A stretch of 64,000 bases of DNA from an uncultured Opitutia bacterium (GCA_903859715.1 CAIONS010000061.1:33597-97596), one strand, 5' to 3'; positions 35,075 through 44,135 are shown, numbered from the stretch's first letter. Notes: a model not told the origin generated them from the sequence alone. A program made the numbers and translations.

Positions 35075-36289
35075 ATGAGCACGCCTCCCGCCCGTCCCAT
35101 CGTCGACGAACCCGTGCCGTCGCTTACGCGCTGGGGCGCCGAGGAACTCGCCCGGCTCACCGCCATGGTGCAGCAGTCCTCGCTCTTCTACTGGAAGGGC
35201 CCGCAGACCACCGCGCTCCTCGACGAATTCCGCCGCCACTACCCGCTGAAGTACTGTTTTCCGTGTTCCTCCGGCTCGGCCTCCCTGCATATCGCCGTCG
35301 CCGCGCTGCGTCTGCGGCCCGGCGACGAGGTCATCGTCGCCCCGATCACCGACATGGGTTCCGTCATCGGCATCCTTTATCAGCAGGGTGTCCCGGTCTT
35401 CGCCGACCTCGATCCGCACACCTACAATCTTGATCCCGCCGATGTCCGCCGGCGCATCACGGGGAAAACCCGTGCCATCATGGCCGTGCACCTCGCCGGC
35501 AACCCGTGCGATCTCACCGCGCTCTCCGCCCTCGCCCGCGAGCACAACATCGCCCTCATCGAGGACTGCGCGCAATCCTGGGGCGCCCGCCACCTAGGCA
35601 CACCGGTCGGTCTGATCGGCGATTTCGGCTGCTACTCGTTCAACGATTTCAAGCACATCGCCTGCGGCGACGGCGGCATCGTCGCCACCAACAGCGAGCA
35701 CTACGGTCCGGGCCTCTCCAAGTGGGGCGACAAATCCTATGATCGCGTCGCGGGTGGCCGCGCCCCCGAGGAACTCGCGCCGAACTACCGCATCAGCGAA
35801 CCACAGTCCGCCGTGGCCGTCGCGCAGCTGACCAAGCTCAACGACATCGTCGCCCGCCGCCATCACGCGGGTGAATTGCTGACCTCCCTGCTCGCCGGCG
35901 CCCCCGGCGTGATTCCGCCCCGCGTCGCCGCGGGCGACACCCACAGCTACTGGTTCTATATGCTGCGACTCGACCTCGCGCAGTTCACGGTTCCGCGTGG
36001 CGAGATCACGGCCGCCCTCAACGCCGAGGGCGTGCCGGCGACCTCTGGCTACATCCCGACCACCGTCTACCGCTATCCGGTTTTCCAGAATCATAATTTC
36101 TTCGGCGGCACCTGGCCGGCCCGCGACGCCGGCCACACCGCCATGGATTACCGGACGGTCTCGTGTCCCGTGGCCGAGGCCATCCTCAACGACTGCCTCG
36201 TGCTGAAACTCAACGAGGCCATGTCCGACGCGTACCTCGAGAAAGTCGCCCGCGCCGTGACCACCGTCGCCCGGCGGCTGGGGAAATAA
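35075..36289 (+). CDS. DegT/DnrJ/EryC1/StrS family aminotransferase
   Basis: 404 residues, fold-type I PLP enzyme that usually adds an amino group to keto-sugars. The PLP-binding Lys is in CYSFNDFKHIACGDGG and the earlier Asp/Gln in ALIEDCAQSWGARHLG. FPCSSGSASLHIAVAAL is the phosphate-binding loop. A second family member lies at 44147. Neither is next to nucleotide-sugar genes, so the role (surface sugar or natural product) is open. The ATG follows a C-rich leader. Confidence 0.88.
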   Translation: MSTPPARPIVDEPVPSLTRWGAEELARLTAMVQQSSLFYWKGPQTTALLDEFRRHYPLKYCFPCSSGSASLHIAVAALRLRPGDEVIVAPITDMGSVIGILYQQGVPVFADLDPHTYNLDPADVRRRITGKTRAIMAVHLAGNPCDLTALSALAREHNIALIEDCAQSWGARHLGTPVGLIGDFGCYSFNDFKHIACGDGGIVATNSEHYGPGLSKWGDKSYDRVAGGRAPEELAPNYRISEPQSAVAVAQLTKLNDIVARRHHAGELLTSLLAGAPGVIPPRVAAGDTHSYWFYMLRLDLAQFTVPRGEITAALNAEGVPATSGYIPTTVYRYPVFQNHNFFGGTWPARDAGHTAMDYRTVSCPVAEAILNDCLVLKLNEAMSDAYLEKVARAVTTVARRLGK

Positions 36290-36293
36290 TTTG

Positions 36294-36485
36294 ACCGGGA
36301 AGGACGCGAAGAGCGCAAAGTTCCCCGGGTGGGCTGTGCGCTCCGCGCGCGGCGGTTTGAAGCAGGGCGAATCCTCAACGCCTCGCCTCTCCCCTCCTTC
36401 CGTCTTCTCCGCGCCTCTGCGTCTCTGCGTGAGCCACAGGAAATATTAGCCGCCCTCCGCCTTTCGCGTCCTTCGGGGTTAAACC
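36294..36485. repeat. Composite repeat, CGCGAAGG-type arms, at the AraC stop
   Basis: The left arm GACCGGGAAGGACGCGAAGA pairs with the right arm, whose complement is TTTAACCCCGAAGGACGCGA then AAGG, across ~140 bases that include a further GCGTCTCTGCGT segment. The TTTAACC boundary overlaps the stop codon (TAA) of the AraC gene. Confidence 0.65.
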
Positions 36486-37324
36486 CTCACCACCGCGCTC
36501 AGCTTCCGCTCCTCCGACGGACTGTGTCCGGTGGCACGCCGGAACTGGCGGTGAAAATACTGCGGGTTGCCCAGTCCCGCCTCGATCGCCACCGCCTTCA
36601 ACGGCAGCCGTGTGACCGCGAGCAAATGCCGCGCAAGCTCGATCCGCCGCCCCAGCAGGTAGCGCTGCAGCGTCATGCCGTGCTTCGCGCGAAAGCGCCG
36701 TGAGAGATGATTCTGGCTCACGCCCGCCCGGCGCGCCAGCGCCGGCACGTCCAGTGGCTCTCGGCCATGCTCGTCGAGATGATGGCGCACGTCATCCAGC
36801 GCCGTATCGACCCGCGTGGGTGCCGTCACGACCGTCCGGCGCCGCGGGCCCGCCGTCACCGCCACCCACAGTAACAGGCTTTGCAGTGCCGCGCCCGCCG
36901 CCAGTTGCGCGAGCTTCGCCTCGGCGCCGGCGCCGGTTCCCAGCCGGAACAGATGGATGGTTTCCTGCAGGCGTTCGCTGATCCGCCGCGCATGCGGCCC
37001 TGGCCGCCAGTGCAGCGGCAACCGGAAGCCCGCCGCGCCCGCCTTCGCCGCCTCGAAATGCACGCACCAATGATGCCCCGCTTGATCCAGATCGTAATGC
37101 GAGGGCATCAGCGCCGGTGTCAGGGTGAAATCTCCCGGCTGCAGTCGCACGAGCCGGTCACCCAGCCACATCTTACCGGTGTAATTGTGCAAGTGGAGCG
37201 CCAGTGCCCCGGGCGTCACGTAGACCTGCCCCGGGTTGTGCGCCAGCATGGGGAAACGCCCGCCACTCAGCAGCACGGGGCGGCCGTCCCGCGGCCAAGC
37301 CTGGGTCCATGCGGAGTTTTTCAT
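36479..37324 (-). CDS. AraC family transcriptional regulator
   Basis: 281 residues. The N-terminal ~150 residues form a cupin-like sensor (GQVYVTPGALALHLHNY, PGDFTLTPALMPSHYDL). The C-terminal ~100 residues hold two helix-turn-helix motifs: DVPALARRAGVSQNHLSRRF and LPLKAVAIEAGLGNPQYFHR, followed by the conserved RRATGHSPSE. It probably controls itself and the divergent PhyH and GH38 genes in response to a sugar. The stop codon TAA is formed by the TTTAACC boundary of a repeat. Confidence 0.9.
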   Translation of the reverse strand: MKNSAWTQAWPRDGRPVLLSGGRFPMLAHNPGQVYVTPGALALHLHNYTGKMWLGDRLVRLQPGDFTLTPALMPSHYDLDQAGHHWCVHFEAAKAGAAGFRLPLHWRPGPHARRISERLQETIHLFRLGTGAGAEAKLAQLAAGAALQSLLLWVAVTAGPRRRTVVTAPTRVDTALDDVRHHLDEHGREPLDVPALARRAGVSQNHLSRRFRAKHGMTLQRYLLGRRIELARHLLAVTRLPLKAVAIEAGLGNPQYFHRQFRRATGHSPSEERKLSAVVRV

Positions 37325-37331
37325 GTGATGA

Positions 37332-37362
37332 AATTGGACAACAGGAAGCGGAATTCGACAAC
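37332..37362. promoter_or_regulatory. Candidate AraC-type operator: two direct repeats
   Basis: AATTGGACAAC (37332-37342) and AATTCGACAAC (37352-37362) repeat at a 20-base spacing, two helical turns, 7 bases upstream of the AraC start and before the divergent PhyH gene. This arrangement is typical of AraC half-sites. Confidence 0.5.
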
Positions 37363-37446
37363 CGCTTTTTCTTTCCGCCGCCGACCCGACCGGCTCCGCT
37401 GGCCGCGTCCCTCGGCCCTCATTTTTCCCCCACCCTTCGTTTCCCC

Positions 37447-38223
37447 ATGCCCACTCCCTCCGCCAAAAGCATCAAGGCCTTCTTCAACAAAAACGGTTAC
37501 TATGTCGCCCGCGGACTGTTCAAGCCCGCCGAGGTCAAGGTCCTCGAGCGCGAGTTCGACCACATCGTCGACCAGAATGTCCGCATGAAGGATGCCCCCA
37601 ACAAGGGCTGGGGCGGCACGGCCGTCGAGCGGCTCAAGGCCGGGGAAACCACCCTGCTGCATACGCACCAGGTCCATTATTACTCCGCGAAGTGGCTGGA
37701 GGCTTTCCAGCATAAGCGCTTCCTCGACATCGCCGAGGCCATCCTCGGACCGGACATCGTGCTGCACCACTCAAAGCTCTTCCAAAAGCCCGCCGAGAAG
37801 GGCGCGCCTTTCCCCACGCATCAGGACTGGTCCTATTTTCCCTCCGTGAAGGACTCCCTGATTGCCGCGGTCGTGCACATGTCCGAGGCCACCGACGAGA
37901 TGGGCTGCATCCGCGTGTATCCGGGCTCGCACAAGCTGGGCCGCAAGGAGAACACCAACGGCCAGGGCTTCTCGGAGTTCATGGAGAAGAACTACCCGCT
38001 CGAGGGTGGGAAGGTTATCGCCGCCAAACCCGGCGACGTGCTGTTCTTCCATTACTTCACGGTTCACGGCTCCAAGCCCAACCGCTCCCAGAAGCTGCGC
38101 AAGACCGTGCTCGCCCAGCTGTACGCCGGCGACGATCGCATCGAGAACGGCCACGATCACATCAACTCCAAGCTGGTCCTCCGCGGCTGGAGTTCCGTAG
38201 CCACCCAGGCGTACTGCCACTGA
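37447..38223 (+). CDS. Phytanoyl-CoA dioxygenase (PhyH) family protein
   Basis: 258 residues from the ATG at 37447, which follows TTTCCCC. Iron ligands are THQDWSYFP (His125, Asp127) and VHGSKPN (His207), and the 2-oxoglutarate Arg is in KLRKT (~218). RVYPGSHKLG is the PGSH loop. The opening FFNKNGYYVARGLF is PhyH-like. It is divergent from the AraC regulator, so likely its target. The substrate is unknown; related enzymes hydroxylate lipids, ectoine or phosphonates. Confidence 0.87.
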   Translation: MPTPSAKSIKAFFNKNGYYVARGLFKPAEVKVLEREFDHIVDQNVRMKDAPNKGWGGTAVERLKAGETTLLHTHQVHYYSAKWLEAFQHKRFLDIAEAILGPDIVLHHSKLFQKPAEKGAPFPTHQDWSYFPSVKDSLIAAVVHMSEATDEMGCIRVYPGSHKLGRKENTNGQGFSEFMEKNYPLEGGKVIAAKPGDVLFFHYFTVHGSKPNRSQKLRKTVLAQLYAGDDRIENGHDHINSKLVLRGWSSVATQAYCH

Positions 38224-38227
38224 GACC

Positions 38228-38285
38228 GGTAGTGCAGGCCTCCTGCCGCATCCGGATCCGAGCCAGGCAGGATGCCTGCGCTACC
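38228..38285. repeat. GGTAGNGCAGGC inverted repeat
   Basis: The left arm GGTAGTGCAGGCCTCCTGCC and the right arm, the complement of GGTAGCGCAGGCATCCTGCC, match at 18 of 20 positions with an 18-base loop. It lies 5 bases after the PhyH stop and could end its transcript, although no T-tract follows. Confidence 0.7.
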
Positions 38286-38388
38286 CCAACAATTGCGTCA
38301 TCGCCCGCATGCGGCTTGCGGTCGGCCCGCCCTTTCTGCCAAGAGGTAATCCGCCCCGTCTCATCGCCTGACAGTTAAACCCCTCCCC

Positions 38389-40539
38389 ATGCGTACTGTT
38401 CATATCGTCTTCAATGCCCATATCGATCCGGTCTGGCTCTGGCCGTGGACCGCCGGCGTCGATGAGACCCTCAACACGTGTTACACGATGTGCAACACGC
38501 TCGACCGTCACCCCGACATCATTTTCACGCGTGGCGAGGCCTGGGTCTACGAGCAGGTCCGCCGCCATGATCCCGCGCTCTTCAAGCGCATCGTGAAACA
38601 TATCCGGGCGGGCCGCTGGTCCGTCGTCGGCGGCTGGTGGATCCAGCCGGACTGCAATCTCCCGGGGCTCGAAAATATGCACCGGCAGATCGCGATCGGG
38701 CGCGCCTGGTTTGAAAAACACCTCGGGCTCTTTCCCAGGATCGGCTACAACGTCGACTCCTTCGGCCACACCGCCGCGCTGCCCGACATCCTTTCCGCCC
38801 ACGGCCAGAACAACTACGTGTTCATGCGCCCGATGGCGCACGAGACGAAACTTCCCGCCAACGTCTTCCGCTGGCGCGGCCGGCCCGGCGGCAAAACCGT
38901 CAACGCCTTCCGCATTTCGTACGGCTACGCCACGATCTTCCCGCCGAACCTCGAGTGGATCGAATCCTCCCTCAAGCCGCTGCCCAACGGCGTCACCCAC
39001 ACGATGTGTTTCCTCGGTGTCGGCGATCATGGCGGCGGACCCAACGAGCACATGATCCAGTGGGTGCGGGATCATCAGGACGCCATTCCCGGCGCGAAGC
39101 TCGAGTTCTCCTCGCCCGAGCGTTTCTTCCGCGCGCTCACCCCGGAGCTGAAACACTTGCCGCTCGTCACCGGCGAACTCCAGATGCACGCCATCGGGTG
39201 CTACACCGGCCACCGCCCGGTGAAACTCGGCGTGCGCCGCGCCGAGAACATGCTCGCCCTCGCCCAGCGCGCCCTCGCCAAGGCCCCCGTGGCCGAGCGT
39301 CGCGCCGCCGCGCCCGTGCTCGACGAGTCGTGGCGGACGCTCTGCTTCAATTCCTTCCACGACACCCTCGGCGGCAGCTGCACGCCCAGCGCCGCCCGCG
39401 CCGCCGACGATCAGCTCGCCGGCGTCAAGGCCAACGCCGAGACCGTGCTCAGCGAAGCCTTCCGCAAAAAGGCCCACGCGCTCCCCAATGACCAACGCCA
39501 GCGCATCGTGCTCGCCAATTACTCCGGCGAAAAATTCTCCGACTTCATCGAGCACGAGCCCTGGCTTGAATGGACGCACTGGAAACCCGACTGGTGCCTG
39601 CTCGATGAGCGCAACCGCCTCGTCCCGCACCAGCTCATCGAGCCCGAGACGCTCATGCCCGACACGATGCGCCTGCTCTTCCCCGCGACGATCGCCCCGG
39701 GTGCCTTCCACACCGTCCGCATCGCCCGCAATCCTTCCGGCCGGATCGCCCGGCTCAAGGGAACCAAGCCCGATTTCACGCTCCTCACCCAGCCCGACGG
39801 CCGCGGCACGTTGCAACCCGCCACCGGCCCGGCCTGCCCGCTGCCCGAGCTCAAGCTCATCGAGGAAAAATCCGACACGTGGTCGCATGGCCTCGACCGC
39901 TTCGCCGGCCCGCAGCTCGATCACGCGCACTGGAGCACGCCCGTGCTCGTGGAAACCGGCCCGATCCGCCAGATGTGGCGCATCGACGGCACCATCGGCC
40001 AGAGCCGCATCTGCGCCGACTGGCGCCGTTATCTGGGCCAGGATTTCTACGAACTCCGCCTGCGCGTCACCTGGCACGAACAGCACAAGCTGCTGCGGCT
40101 CTCCTGGTCGCCGGGTGCCGACATTCTTCGCCGCGAGGACGGCATTTCCGGCGGCGGCCTGCCGCGCGCCAGTGACGGACGCGAACTTCCCCTGCGCGAT
40201 CGCACCCTCCTGCATCTCGCCGGTGGCGCCCGGGCCGGGATCGTGGCGCCCGAGGTTTTCGCCCTGAGCGGCGAGGCGGACGCCGTGCACCTCACCCTGC
40301 TGCGCTCCTGTCCCTTCGCCCACCACGACCCGAAGATTCTGCCGCCCAAACTTGAGCACTACTCCTGGGTCGACCAGGGCGAACACGTCTTCACCGTGCG
40401 CTACTTTCCCGCCGGCCGCGTGACCGCGAAGGAGCTCGATCGCCATTCCCTCCTGCTCCAGCAGCGGCCGGTCATCGCCGACCTCACCCGCGGCATGCCC
40501 TATCGCCCCTACAAGGACGATCCCGCCTGGCCGTCTTGA
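38389..40539 (+). CDS. Glycoside hydrolase family 38 protein (alpha-mannosidase-like)
   Basis: 716 residues. The N-terminal GH38 barrel has the zinc motif FNAHIDPVWLWPW (His11, Asp13) and the catalytic nucleophile region NVDSFGHTAALPDIL (Asp123). The 'GDHGGGPN' stretch near 210 and the middle helical domain (ARAADDQLAG) fit the family, followed by C-terminal beta domains. There is no signal peptide, so it is probably cytoplasmic, trimming imported mannosides. Co-directional with two PhyH genes under the likely control of the AraC regulator. Confidence 0.87.
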   Translation: MRTVHIVFNAHIDPVWLWPWTAGVDETLNTCYTMCNTLDRHPDIIFTRGEAWVYEQVRRHDPALFKRIVKHIRAGRWSVVGGWWIQPDCNLPGLENMHRQIAIGRAWFEKHLGLFPRIGYNVDSFGHTAALPDILSAHGQNNYVFMRPMAHETKLPANVFRWRGRPGGKTVNAFRISYGYATIFPPNLEWIESSLKPLPNGVTHTMCFLGVGDHGGGPNEHMIQWVRDHQDAIPGAKLEFSSPERFFRALTPELKHLPLVTGELQMHAIGCYTGHRPVKLGVRRAENMLALAQRALAKAPVAERRAAAPVLDESWRTLCFNSFHDTLGGSCTPSAARAADDQLAGVKANAETVLSEAFRKKAHALPNDQRQRIVLANYSGEKFSDFIEHEPWLEWTHWKPDWCLLDERNRLVPHQLIEPETLMPDTMRLLFPATIAPGAFHTVRIARNPSGRIARLKGTKPDFTLLTQPDGRGTLQPATGPACPLPELKLIEEKSDTWSHGLDRFAGPQLDHAHWSTPVLVETGPIRQMWRIDGTIGQSRICADWRRYLGQDFYELRLRVTWHEQHKLLRLSWSPGADILRREDGISGGGLPRASDGRELPLRDRTLLHLAGGARAGIVAPEVFALSGEADAVHLTLLRSCPFAHHDPKILPPKLEHYSWVDQGEHVFTVRYFPAGRVTAKELDRHSLLLQQRPVIADLTRGMPYRPYKDDPAWPS

Positions 40540-40561
40540 ACGCGGACGCTGAAGCCAAACT

Positions 40562-40626
40562 GATCGCGGAAACACGGAAACAAACTCATCCGTTCAGCGC
40601 TTCCGCTCCTCCGCGTTTCCGCGATT
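40562..40626. repeat. Inverted repeat, CGGAAAC-type hairpin
   Basis: The left arm GATCGCGGAAACACGGAAAC pairs with the complement of AATCGCGGAAACGCGGAGGA then GCGGAAGCG. The right arm is nearly identical to the single arm before livG at 16066-16099. Confidence 0.75.
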
Positions 40627-40694
40627 GAATTCCTTTCCCGCTTCCCCTTCCTCCCCGGGAGGATCATCCGAACCACCCCAGCCTTTCCCCCTCC

Positions 40695-41486
40695 ATGAGC
40701 GTTGTCATCCCCACCCCCGAGCTGCTCGCCCAGTTTAACCGCGACGGATTCCTCGTGCTGCCCGACGTGCTCTCGCCGGCGGAGGTCGCCACGCTCCGGG
40801 CCGGGCTCGAGCGGGTTTTCAACCAGTATTCCCCGGAGGCCGAGATCTATCGCATGCAGGATATCTGGCGGCCCAAGATGTTTGAGCATGGCGAGGAATT
40901 TGAGGCCCTCATCGACCATCCCGGCATCGCCGACTTCGCCGAAGCCGTGCTCGGCAACGACTGCCACATGATCGCCCAGACCGGGCTGAAGACTTCGCCC
41001 GGCAAGACGATCACGTTCTGGCACCTCGACGACGCCTGCCGTTTTCCCATTCCCGACGGACAGAAGCTCGACCCGGGAATCCCGATGCCGACGTACGTCA
41101 TCAACATGAATTATTACCTGTGTGACGTGGACGAGGAACTCGGGCCTACCCAGTTCATTCCCGGCAGTCATCGTGCCGGCCGCGTGCCACGGGCCGAGGA
41201 CAATGACGCCAACGGCAATCCCGTCTTCGAAGGCAAAACCATGGTCAGTTCGGCCGGCAAGGCCGGCACCTTGGTGCTGTGGAACGACCAGACCTGGCAC
41301 CGCGGCGGTCCGAATCTTTCCCAGGGACGCATTCGCTGGGTCATCCAGACGCCGTTTGCCCGGCGCGCGATCGCGCTGCGCTACTGGCCACACGTCAATT
41401 ACCACATGCCCGAGGACGTCATCGCCCGCGCCACACCGCGCCGCAAACGCTTGCTCGGGTTTCACCCCATCGGGGCTTACGGTTGA
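40695..41486 (+). CDS. Phytanoyl-CoA dioxygenase (PhyH) family protein
   Basis: 263 residues. Iron ligands are ITFWHLDDACRF (His110, Asp112) and QTWHRGGPN (His202), and the 2-oxoglutarate Arg is in GRIRW (Arg212). FIPGSHRAGRVPR is the PGSH loop. The third PhyH protein of the window, different in sequence from the other two. It follows the GH38 gene after a hairpin repeat, so it may be part of the same regulon. The leader CAGCCTTTCCCCCTCC has no Shine-Dalgarno. Confidence 0.88.
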   Translation: MSVVIPTPELLAQFNRDGFLVLPDVLSPAEVATLRAGLERVFNQYSPEAEIYRMQDIWRPKMFEHGEEFEALIDHPGIADFAEAVLGNDCHMIAQTGLKTSPGKTITFWHLDDACRFPIPDGQKLDPGIPMPTYVINMNYYLCDVDEELGPTQFIPGSHRAGRVPRAEDNDANGNPVFEGKTMVSSAGKAGTLVLWNDQTWHRGGPNLSQGRIRWVIQTPFARRAIALRYWPHVNYHMPEDVIARATPRRKRLLGFHPIGAYG

Positions 41487-41562
41487 TCGGGGCCTTTTGG
41501 ACCACCTTCCTGCGCAGGTAGGGGTCAAAGTCTAGCGTAAGGATCTTCGTTTGAGCTGATTA

Positions 41563-41609
41563 AGGGTTATAAGTGTTTTACCCTATAGATAATAGGGTAT
41601 AAACCCTAT
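41563..41609. promoter_or_regulatory. AT-rich cluster of four ACCCTAT/ATAGGGT-type sites
   Basis: AGGGTTAT (41563), ACCCTAT (41580), ATAGGGT (41593) and ACCCTAT (41603) alternate in orientation and form two overlapping palindromes. The segment is far more AT-rich than its surroundings and lies ~70 bases before the response-regulator start. TATAAA (41598-41603) or TATAAC (41610-41615) could serve as -10 boxes. The regulator or partner protein is a plausible binder. Confidence 0.5.
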
Positions 41610-41679
41610 TATAACTAACAAGACCCTGAACCAAATCGATTTAATCGAGTCTGTGGCTGGGTCGCTATTGGCAATCACT

Positions 41680-42117
41680 ATGCAAAACCCAGCTCAATCT
41701 TCGCCAGACTCTTTCGCGAGCAGCCTTCCCGCTCCGCTGACCCGGTGGATTCTTGTCGTGGATGATGAGCCCACCGTCGGGAAACTGATCGAGGAAATTC
41801 TCATCCGGTCCAAGCTGACGGTGCGCTTGACGGATGGAGCAGCCGCTGCGCTGGCCTTGGTGGCTTCCGCGCCGACCGCTCCCAGCCTGATGATCACGGA
41901 TGTGCTGATGCCCGGGATCGATGGTTTGAATCTAACCCGACAGATGCTCGCCCGCCTGCCCGGGCTGAAAGTCATTTTGATGAGCGGACACCTGAGCGAT
42001 TCCGCGTGGTGGCCCGAAGACTTGAGCGGCCTGCGGTTCCTGAAGAAACCTTTCGCCTATGATGAATTGATTCTGGCGGTAACCGAAGCCCTCGCCGATT
42101 CCGCCTCGGGCCGCTGA
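41680..42117 (+). CDS. Response regulator, receiver domain only
   Basis: 145 residues from the ATG at 41680; a GTG at 41653 would add nine residues. The CheY-like receiver has the acidic pair VVDDEP (28-29), the phospho-acceptor Asp74 in MITDVLMPG, the conserved Ser in LMSGHL and Lys in FLKKPF. There is no output domain and no kinase nearby. The downstream cNMP-domain membrane protein starts 13 bases later, so the two probably form an operon and may be partners. Confidence 0.87.
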   Translation: MQNPAQSSPDSFASSLPAPLTRWILVVDDEPTVGKLIEEILIRSKLTVRLTDGAAAALALVASAPTAPSLMITDVLMPGIDGLNLTRQMLARLPGLKVILMSGHLSDSAWWPEDLSGLRFLKKPFAYDELILAVTEALADSASGR

Positions 42118-42130
42118 GATTTTTCCGTCC

Positions 42131-44083
42131 ATGGATACGTACCTGACTCTTTCCGCCCAGAGCCTGACGCTGGCGCCCAACCTGCAGCACAGCGAATCGG
42201 TCCATGGCCTGCGGGTGGTTAAAAACGCCTCGGCCAAAACCTATCTTCGGGTGACCTCCGCCCAATGGCGGCTGCTGGAACTTTTTTCCACGCCTTCCAC
42301 CGTGCCTGCCGCCCTGTCCCAGGCTTTGGATGAACGTGTCTGCCTGCCGCTCGGTGAATTCTACGAACTGATCCTGAAGGCCGTCCGCGCCCATATCCTT
42401 GTGGAACCGGGCGCGCTCATTCCCTCCACCCCCGTTTACGCCTGGCGGGTGGGCATCCGCCCGCGCCATGTGATTCGCCCGCTCGCCGGCCTGCTCATCA
42501 CCGGCATCGTGCTGGCCTTTGCCTTCCAACCCCTCCTGCCCGTCTCCGTGGTCGGTGACCTCGTGGGCCTCCTCACGGTCAGCGCGGCGTTGAGTCTGGG
42601 TGCGGTCCTCGCCGCCTGCATTGTCCGGGGCGGCGGCGGTGAATTGTACCGCCCGCGGTGGCTCTGGTGGCGCCTGCCTCCGCACTTCGAGGTGGATACG
42701 GGCGACGTCATCATGCTCTCGACGCAGGCCAAGCAGGCGGTCGTCATGGCCCGGACCGCCATCCTGGCCACCGCCGCCGGCATCATGACCTGGCAGAAAC
42801 CCGAGTGGAGTTTCTTTCCGCTGCTCGCCCTGATCATCAACCTGCGGCCCATTGTCGGCGGACGCTTCTACACCTTGTTCCGGTTCAGCCATAAGGTCCG
42901 GCTCAGCGACGCGGAACACTCCTATCTTTTTCTGCCCAACCAACGCCCGCAGAACCGCTGGCGGACGCTCGGACGCGCCCTGCGCCATCCCGATACCTGG
43001 GCCCGGGTCACGTATGGCGTGATCTGGACCCTCGCACTGATCTACGCCGGCGGCCGGCTGACCGATACGCCACCCTGGACCTTCGGCTTTTGGGAAACGA
43101 ACGGTGTTCGCATCGCCATCGCCATCAGCGCCTCGCTGGCGGCATTGGGCATCGGTTATATGGCTTGGGAATCCTATTACTTCCTCCGCCGTCATGCCCG
43201 CACGGTCCGGCGTGGTTTCCGCCTGTGGAAAACCCGCTGGTTCGGCGAGAAGAACCTGGTCCTCCTGGAAGGCGCCCGGCTCAAGGCCGTGATCGATTCC
43301 CCGCTCTTCCGCACCCTGCCGCCGCCGGAGCGCCAGCAACTCGCGCGGGTGATGCAGACCACGCGACATGGCGCCTGGCGCGCCTTGCCGGACTATGGAC
43401 CGGTGCCGACCAAGGTCTCACTGATTGTCAGCGGCCGGATCGGCCTCTACCGCCGGTTGCCCTCGGGTCATGTGCATCGCGTCCAGGTATTGAATGAAGG
43501 GGATGTCGTCGGCCTCCACGACCTCGCGGACCCCAAGCACCCGGACTACCTCGTGCGCACCCTGAGTCCCGTGACCTTGCTCACGCTGGACCGGACGGCG
43601 GCCGAGGAGATCGCGACACAGCGCATGCTTCGCACCACGCTCACCAACACCATCCTGAAACTGCCGTTCCTCCGGCGGATCTCCCTCTGCAAGAACTGGC
43701 ACATCCAGGCGATCGAGCGCTTCGCCCACCTGTCCACGATCACCGATTTCGCCGATGGCGGCGTCATTTTCCCGGAAGATCAGTTCAACCAGGAATTTTT
43801 CATCATCTTCGAGCGCGATGCCCTGGTCAGCCGCAACACCCGGCGCGTCGCCGTGATTCACGCGGGGGATTTCTTCGGCGAGATCGGCCTGTTGCAGAAC
43901 AGCACGTCCAATGCCCGCGTCAGCGCGAAGCAGGCCACGCGGTGCCTGAGCATCTCCCGGGTCGAATTCCTGCGGTTCGTCACGCACAACTACACCGTCG
44001 CACTCGAGTTGGAGCGCGTGAGCTCCAAGCGCCTGGGCCGCCCGATCTTTCCATTGGAAAAGGGCAACTTCCGCGCCACCTAA
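42131..44083 (+). CDS. Membrane protein with two C-terminal cNMP-binding domains
   Basis: 650 residues. The first ~95 residues resemble a PqqD-like wing (YLRVTSAQWRLLELF, LGEFYELILKAVRAH). About six hydrophobic helices (118-165, 205-240, 293-308, 327-346) surround a loop NLRPIVGGRFYTLF. Residues ~390-500 and ~515-630 are two cyclic-nucleotide-binding folds (SLIVSGRIGLYRR, GDFFGEIGLLQ). The membrane part resembles site-2 (M50) peptidases of peptide-export loci but has no HExxH: SLGAV stands at the equivalent place. Likely a sensor or transport-linked protein, not an active protease. This is inference. Confidence 0.65.
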   Translation: MDTYLTLSAQSLTLAPNLQHSESVHGLRVVKNASAKTYLRVTSAQWRLLELFSTPSTVPAALSQALDERVCLPLGEFYELILKAVRAHILVEPGALIPSTPVYAWRVGIRPRHVIRPLAGLLITGIVLAFAFQPLLPVSVVGDLVGLLTVSAALSLGAVLAACIVRGGGGELYRPRWLWWRLPPHFEVDTGDVIMLSTQAKQAVVMARTAILATAAGIMTWQKPEWSFFPLLALIINLRPIVGGRFYTLFRFSHKVRLSDAEHSYLFLPNQRPQNRWRTLGRALRHPDTWARVTYGVIWTLALIYAGGRLTDTPPWTFGFWETNGVRIAIAISASLAALGIGYMAWESYYFLRRHARTVRRGFRLWKTRWFGEKNLVLLEGARLKAVIDSPLFRTLPPPERQQLARVMQTTRHGAWRALPDYGPVPTKVSLIVSGRIGLYRRLPSGHVHRVQVLNEGDVVGLHDLADPKHPDYLVRTLSPVTLLTLDRTAAEEIATQRMLRTTLTNTILKLPFLRRISLCKNWHIQAIERFAHLSTITDFADGGVIFPEDQFNQEFFIIFERDALVSRNTRRVAVIHAGDFFGEIGLLQNSTSNARVSAKQATRCLSISRVEFLRFVTHNYTVALELERVSSKRLGRPIFPLEKGNFRAT

Positions 44084-44105
44084 GAAGGACGCCGGGGATT
44101 CCGTG

Positions 44106-44135
44106 CTAGTAGCAGCCGAGGTAACGAGGCTGGGG
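44106..44135. repeat. AGTAGCAGCCGANGTAANGAGGCTGGG repeat, copy 1
   Basis: AGTAGCAGCCGAGGTAACGA then GGCTGGGG lies between convergent genes and forms a small CAGCC...GGCTG hairpin. A near-identical unit is at 60700-60727. Confidence 0.6.

Noticed and set aside
42131..44083. Active M50 metalloprotease
   Set aside because: There is no HExxH motif in the membrane part, and the second motif has Gly where Asp is needed.
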